From assembly GCF_900187305.1 (NCBI RefSeq), contig NZ_LT906434.1, positions 1 to 64,000 of the forward strand: DNA of 64,000 bases, written 5' to 3'. The translations under genes were made by a program, and so were the position numbers. Source of the stretch: Neisseria zoodegmatis. GTDB lineage: Bacteria; Pseudomonadota; Gammaproteobacteria; Burkholderiales; Neisseriaceae. Under the pieces are notes generated by a model. The model was given only the letters and a program-made list of their open reading frames with translations. It was not told the DNA's origin and did no database searches. Shown piece after piece: positions 61,250 to 64,000 of the stretch (positions within the stretch are counted from its first letter, which is position 1; the number at the start of each line of letters is the position of its first letter).

Positions 61250-62521
61250 TCAGGCATCCACAGCCGCCACCGTAATCTTAGACAGGCCGTCTGAAAAGCC
61301 TTTTGAATAACGCCGCGGGATCATGCCGCTGATTTTGCCGTTTTGAACGGTGGTTTCATAAGCGCACACCAGCCGCTCTTGGGGCAGCAGGTTGTGCGAA
61401 TAATCGCGGTTGAGCAAGGGCGAAATGCGGCTGAACAAACGCCAGCAGACGCGGCTGCCGTCGGGCAGGTCAAAGGCCGCCTGAAAATGGCTGTTGCCTT
61501 CATTGCAGCCCACATGAAAATGTTCGTAGTCAAAGGCTTCGGTATCGGGAAACGGCCGTGCATCGGCAAAACCGAAAATCCGGTCGTGCGCCGACAAGCT
61601 TTGGCAGGCATACGGCCATACCTGTTCGCGCAGGAAAAATTGGTCGGCAAAATGGCGCGATTCCAAAGGTTTGCTCACATAAGCTTCTATTTTTGCGCGC
61701 ATTTCCGGCACGCTGCCTGCGACGGCGCCCCATAAGCCCGCCATCATCAATTCGGTATGCGTACCGGCATCGCGCAGGGTGTGAAACAGCTTTCCGCCCG
61801 CCTCCCACTCGGCAACGGCGCGCGCTTCCCGCTGCGAAATCACCGAATCCGCATCCCGGAAAATAATGCGCGACGCTTCGGGGTCATCCATGGCAAGAAA
61901 CCGCCACATCGTACCCGGCCACTGCTCTGCCGCCGCATCTACCCGCACGATTTCCGCGCCGTTTGCCTGCAAACGTTGCACGGCATCGGCCGGTACGCTG
62001 CCGTCGATATAGAAACGGCACACCCAGCCGGGATAAATCTGCCCGGCCAGCTCGGTATTCATCACGGCAGGTTCGATATATTCGGGGCTGCTGCCGAACA
62101 ATGAAAAGGCAATAATTTTTTTACCGTTTGGCTTAACCGCCACATCAGGCAAGGCAGGCCGCGCGGTGATACTGCGGTGGCGGAGGGTGAGTGCCTGCAA
62201 ACCGTAGGTGCGGCAGTTTTCCCAGTCTTGCAGGCTGCCGTAGGCATGAGCCAGCGCGTCTAATGAATTGATATGGTTCGGGTCGCGTTGCAGGGCTTTT
62301 TGGGCATAAGTGATGCCTTCCTGCCAAAAACCGCCTTTTACCGCCGCAGTGGCCGCATCGCTCAACGGCGCCACCGACTGCGGAATCAGCTTGTGTGCTT
62401 TCAGGGCTTCGGTCAGCGCGCTGCGGTAATCGCCGGCGGCCATGTATTGTAAGAAAGAGGCGGAAATGTGGTTGAGCTGTTGTTGGACTTTTTGTAGTTT
62501 AGGTGGTAAGCGTTTGTTCAT
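61250..62521 (-). CDS. TPR protein with glycosyltransferase-like domain
   Basis: The 423-residue product has N-terminal TPR-like helices (residues about 15-130: LTEALKAHKLIPQSVAPLSDAATAAVKGGFWQEGITYAQKALQRDPNHINSLDALAHAYG reduced here to its repeat core) and a C-terminal domain beginning KKIIAFSLFGSSPEYIEPAVMN with RIIFRDADSVIS, which has a DxD-type motif common in nucleotide-sugar glycosyltransferases. No signal peptide. Substrate and role are unknown; a surface-glycan function is possible but not shown. Between ffh and rsmJ. Confidence 0.65.
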   Translation of the reverse strand: MNKRLPPKLQKVQQQLNHISASFLQYMAAGDYRSALTEALKAHKLIPQSVAPLSDAATAAVKGGFWQEGITYAQKALQRDPNHINSLDALAHAYGSLQDWENCRTYGLQALTLRHRSITARPALPDVAVKPNGKKIIAFSLFGSSPEYIEPAVMNTELAGQIYPGWVCRFYIDGSVPADAVQRLQANGAEIVRVDAAAEQWPGTMWRFLAMDDPEASRIIFRDADSVISQREARAVAEWEAGGKLFHTLRDAGTHTELMMAGLWGAVAGSVPEMRAKIEAYVSKPLESRHFADQFFLREQVWPYACQSLSAHDRIFGFADARPFPDTEAFDYEHFHVGCNEGNSHFQAAFDLPDGSRVCWRLFSRISPLLNRDYSHNLLPQERLVCAYETTVQNGKISGMIPRRYSKGFSDGLSKITVAAVDA

Positions 62522-62616
62522 ATCCGTATTTTAATTGATTGATTTTTTTTATAAACTTAAGTATCTGCTGCGCTTGAGTAGATGAGGCCGTCTGAAACCG
62601 TGCTTTCGGGATAATC

Positions 62617-63375
62617 TTAGTCGGTCACGGGTTCGAAAGGCAGATAGACATCGAAACGCGTGCTTTTGCCCGTGTATTGGTAGGCGGGCTTTTCGCCGTT
62701 TAGAAACTCTCCCAAACGCGGGCGTTTGACGACCACGCGCTTTTTGGCAACGCGGCGGGCGGCGTCGAGCAGCTCGGCTTCGTTTTGCGCTTCGCCCACC
62801 AAGCCGTGAAAATAAGCCATTTCTTTTTTCACCGCCGCCGATTTGCGGCTTTCGGGATACATCGGGTCGAGGTAAACCACATCGGGGCGGCCTCGTTCGT
62901 TGGCCAAACGGGGCAGCAAGGCGCAAGTATCGCCGACATGCAGGGTAATGCGGGCGGCGGTTAGGGCCACTTCTTCGTCGGCAGACTGCAAAGCACGCAG
63001 AAGGCCATCTGAAAGCAGGCAGGCAACGGCGGGATTTTGCTCAAACACATTCACTTGCAAACCGAGCGACGCCAGCACGAAAGCATCGCGCCCCAAACCG
63101 CCCGTGCCGTCCCAAACGATGGGGTGCGCGGTGTGGTTGACCGCCTTGCCGATCAGTTCGCCCCCGCCTTTGGTTCGGCGGTATTGTGCCGCGCCGCCTG
63201 CGAAATCAACGCGAACCTTACCTTTTTCTCCGGCACGGCATAAAGAGAGGCCGTCTGAATCGGCCAGCAGATATTCGCCTTGGTCGGGAAGTCGGCCGCA
63301 TACGAGCAGATGAAAACGGCTGATTAATTCGCGGGCGGTGTCGGTGGCGGTTTCGCTGAGATAAACGTAGATCAT
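62617..63375 (-). CDS. rsmJ: 16S rRNA (guanine1516-N2)-methyltransferase
   Basis: RsmJ methylates G1516 of 16S rRNA. The 252-residue product has VDFAGGAAQYRRTKGGGELIGKAV, SAM motif DGTGGLGRDAFVLASLG, VFEQNPAVA, and the catalytic motif YLDPMYPE. A DUS is read as DSDGLSLC and another as LLSDGLLRA. Length is typical. Confidence 0.96.
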   Translation of the reverse strand: MIYVYLSETATDTARELISRFHLLVCGRLPDQGEYLLADSDGLSLCRAGEKGKVRVDFAGGAAQYRRTKGGGELIGKAVNHTAHPIVWDGTGGLGRDAFVLASLGLQVNVFEQNPAVACLLSDGLLRALQSADEEVALTAARITLHVGDTCALLPRLANERGRPDVVYLDPMYPESRKSAAVKKEMAYFHGLVGEAQNEAELLDAARRVAKKRVVVKRPRLGEFLNGEKPAYQYTGKSTRFDVYLPFEPVTD

Positions 63376-63459
63376 GGTTTCAGACGGCCTGTGGCTTGGA
63401 GGTGCGGAAAATCATTACTTTAACAATCAGATGGAAAACGCTCAGGCCGTCTGAAAAAA

Positions 63460-64000
63460 TCAGTGGATATCCAAGCGTTCCATACGGTAGCGCATCGAAC
63501 GGAAGCTGATACCCAAAAGCTTGGCGGCCTGCGTGCGGTTGTAGCGCGTCTGCTTCAAAGCCTGCTCGATGATTTCGCGCTCGATTTGGTCGAGATAATC
63601 CTGTATCTGCATTTTGCCGGGCACAAAATCGGGCAAGCCGCCGCTCAGTTGCAGGCCGTCTGAAACTTCGTCTTCCGTATCGTGAAGATGCTGCTGCTCA
63701 AGTTTGCCTGCCTGAAATTGCGGGGTGGTGCCGGTGTGGATTTGCAGGTCGTCCAACTGGATCACCTGCCCTACCGTCAGGGCGACGGCACGCTCCAAAA
63801 TGTTTTCCAACTCACGGAAGTTGCCCGGATAGCTGTAATGCAGCAATGCTTCTTGGGCTTTGGGGCTGAGTTTGTAATTCTCGTTGCCCGTGCAGTGTTT
63901 ATGCAGCAAGTGCATGATGAGTCCGCCCAAGTCTTCGCGCATTTCGCGCAACGGCGGCATGCTCAGCGACACCACGTTCAAGCGGTAATATAAGTCTTGT
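63460..64000 (-). CDS. pilR: Sigma-54-type response regulator, PilR-like (5' part outside window)
   Basis: The frame is open to the window edge (QDLYYRLNVV upstream of the first Leu codon that could be mistaken for a start), so only the C-terminal ~180 residues are seen: the end of the AAA+ domain (YRLNVVSLSMPPLREMREDL, HYSYPGNFRELENILERAV), a linker with a DUS-encoded VSDGL, and a Fis-type helix-turn-helix (TRYNRTQAAKLLGISFRSMRYRMERL). The FRSMRYRMERL end is characteristic of PilR. Receiver domain, if any, lies outside. In meningococci the sigma-54 system is thought to be non-functional; its state here cannot be judged. Confidence 0.85.
   Translation of the reverse strand, partial: QDLYYRLNVVSLSMPPLREMREDLGGLIMHLLHKHCTGNENYKLSPKAQEALLHYSYPGNFRELENILERAVALTVGQVIQLDDLQIHTGTTPQFQAGKLEQQHLHDTEDEVSDGLQLSGGLPDFVPGKMQIQDYLDQIEREIIEQALKQTRYNRTQAAKLLGISFRSMRYRMERLDIH

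Overview
The window looks like a chromosomal segment of a commensal Neisseria or a close Neisseriaceae relative. The main evidence is the DNA uptake sequence (DUS) GCCGTCTGAA. It is scattered throughout on both strands, usually as AGGCCGTCTGAA and often as inverted pairs that form terminators. Protein sequences (DnaA, DnaN, RplJ, NusG, Ffh and others) and gene order are also neisserial. The AG- form of the DUS, rather than the meningococcal/gonococcal AT- form, argues against N. meningitidis and N. gonorrhoeae; I cannot name the species.

Layout. 1-5.1 kb: the 3' part of dnaA, dnaN, and a membrane-anchored TPR protein built from eight 144-bp tandem repeats. 5.1-25 kb: housekeeping and envelope genes (priA, aroG, pgi, a large lipoprotein, a BioC-like methyltransferase, cytochrome c', an SDR, a patatin lipoprotein, pncC, a YdcF/SanA protein, selO, miaB, a GlcG/HbpS-like protein, a YccS-type membrane protein, an alanine-rich lipoprotein). 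25-40 kb: tRNA-Lys, then a large minus-strand transcription/translation cluster read right to left as tRNA-Tyr, tRNA-Gly, tRNA-Thr, tuf, tRNA-Trp, secE, nusG, rplK, rplA, rplJ, rplL, rpoB, rpoC, followed by a 2[4Fe-4S] ferredoxin and a FadL/OmpP1 porin. 41.9-49.8 kb: a small membrane protein, phrB, the thiamin genes thiO-thiS, thiG and riboswitch-controlled thiC, a thioesterase and rsmD. 50-64 kb: an AlgR-type regulator, a tlpA/thioesterase/acidic-protein operon, a Na+/H+ antiporter-like permease with slyX and rlmH, tRNA-fMet, mgtE, gph, ypjD, ffh, a TPR protein with a possible glycosyltransferase domain, rsmJ and the 3' end of a pilR-like regulator.

The non-coding layer holds most of what is unusual. 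There are three full copies and one truncated copy of a ~145-bp element with GAGACCTTTGCAAAAC ends that behaves like a MITE. A Correia-like element with non-standard ends follows miaB. The thiC leader combines a TPP aptamer, a DUS hairpin and a hairpin that hides the Shine-Dalgarno sequence. There are consensus sigma-70 promoters in front of tRNA genes and a possible ~120-nt small RNA after gph.

I saw no CRISPR array, prophage, transposase gene, toxin-antitoxin pair or recognisable defence island, and no clearly broken gene. The best candidates for something undescribed are the short repeat families and the repeat-built TPR membrane protein.
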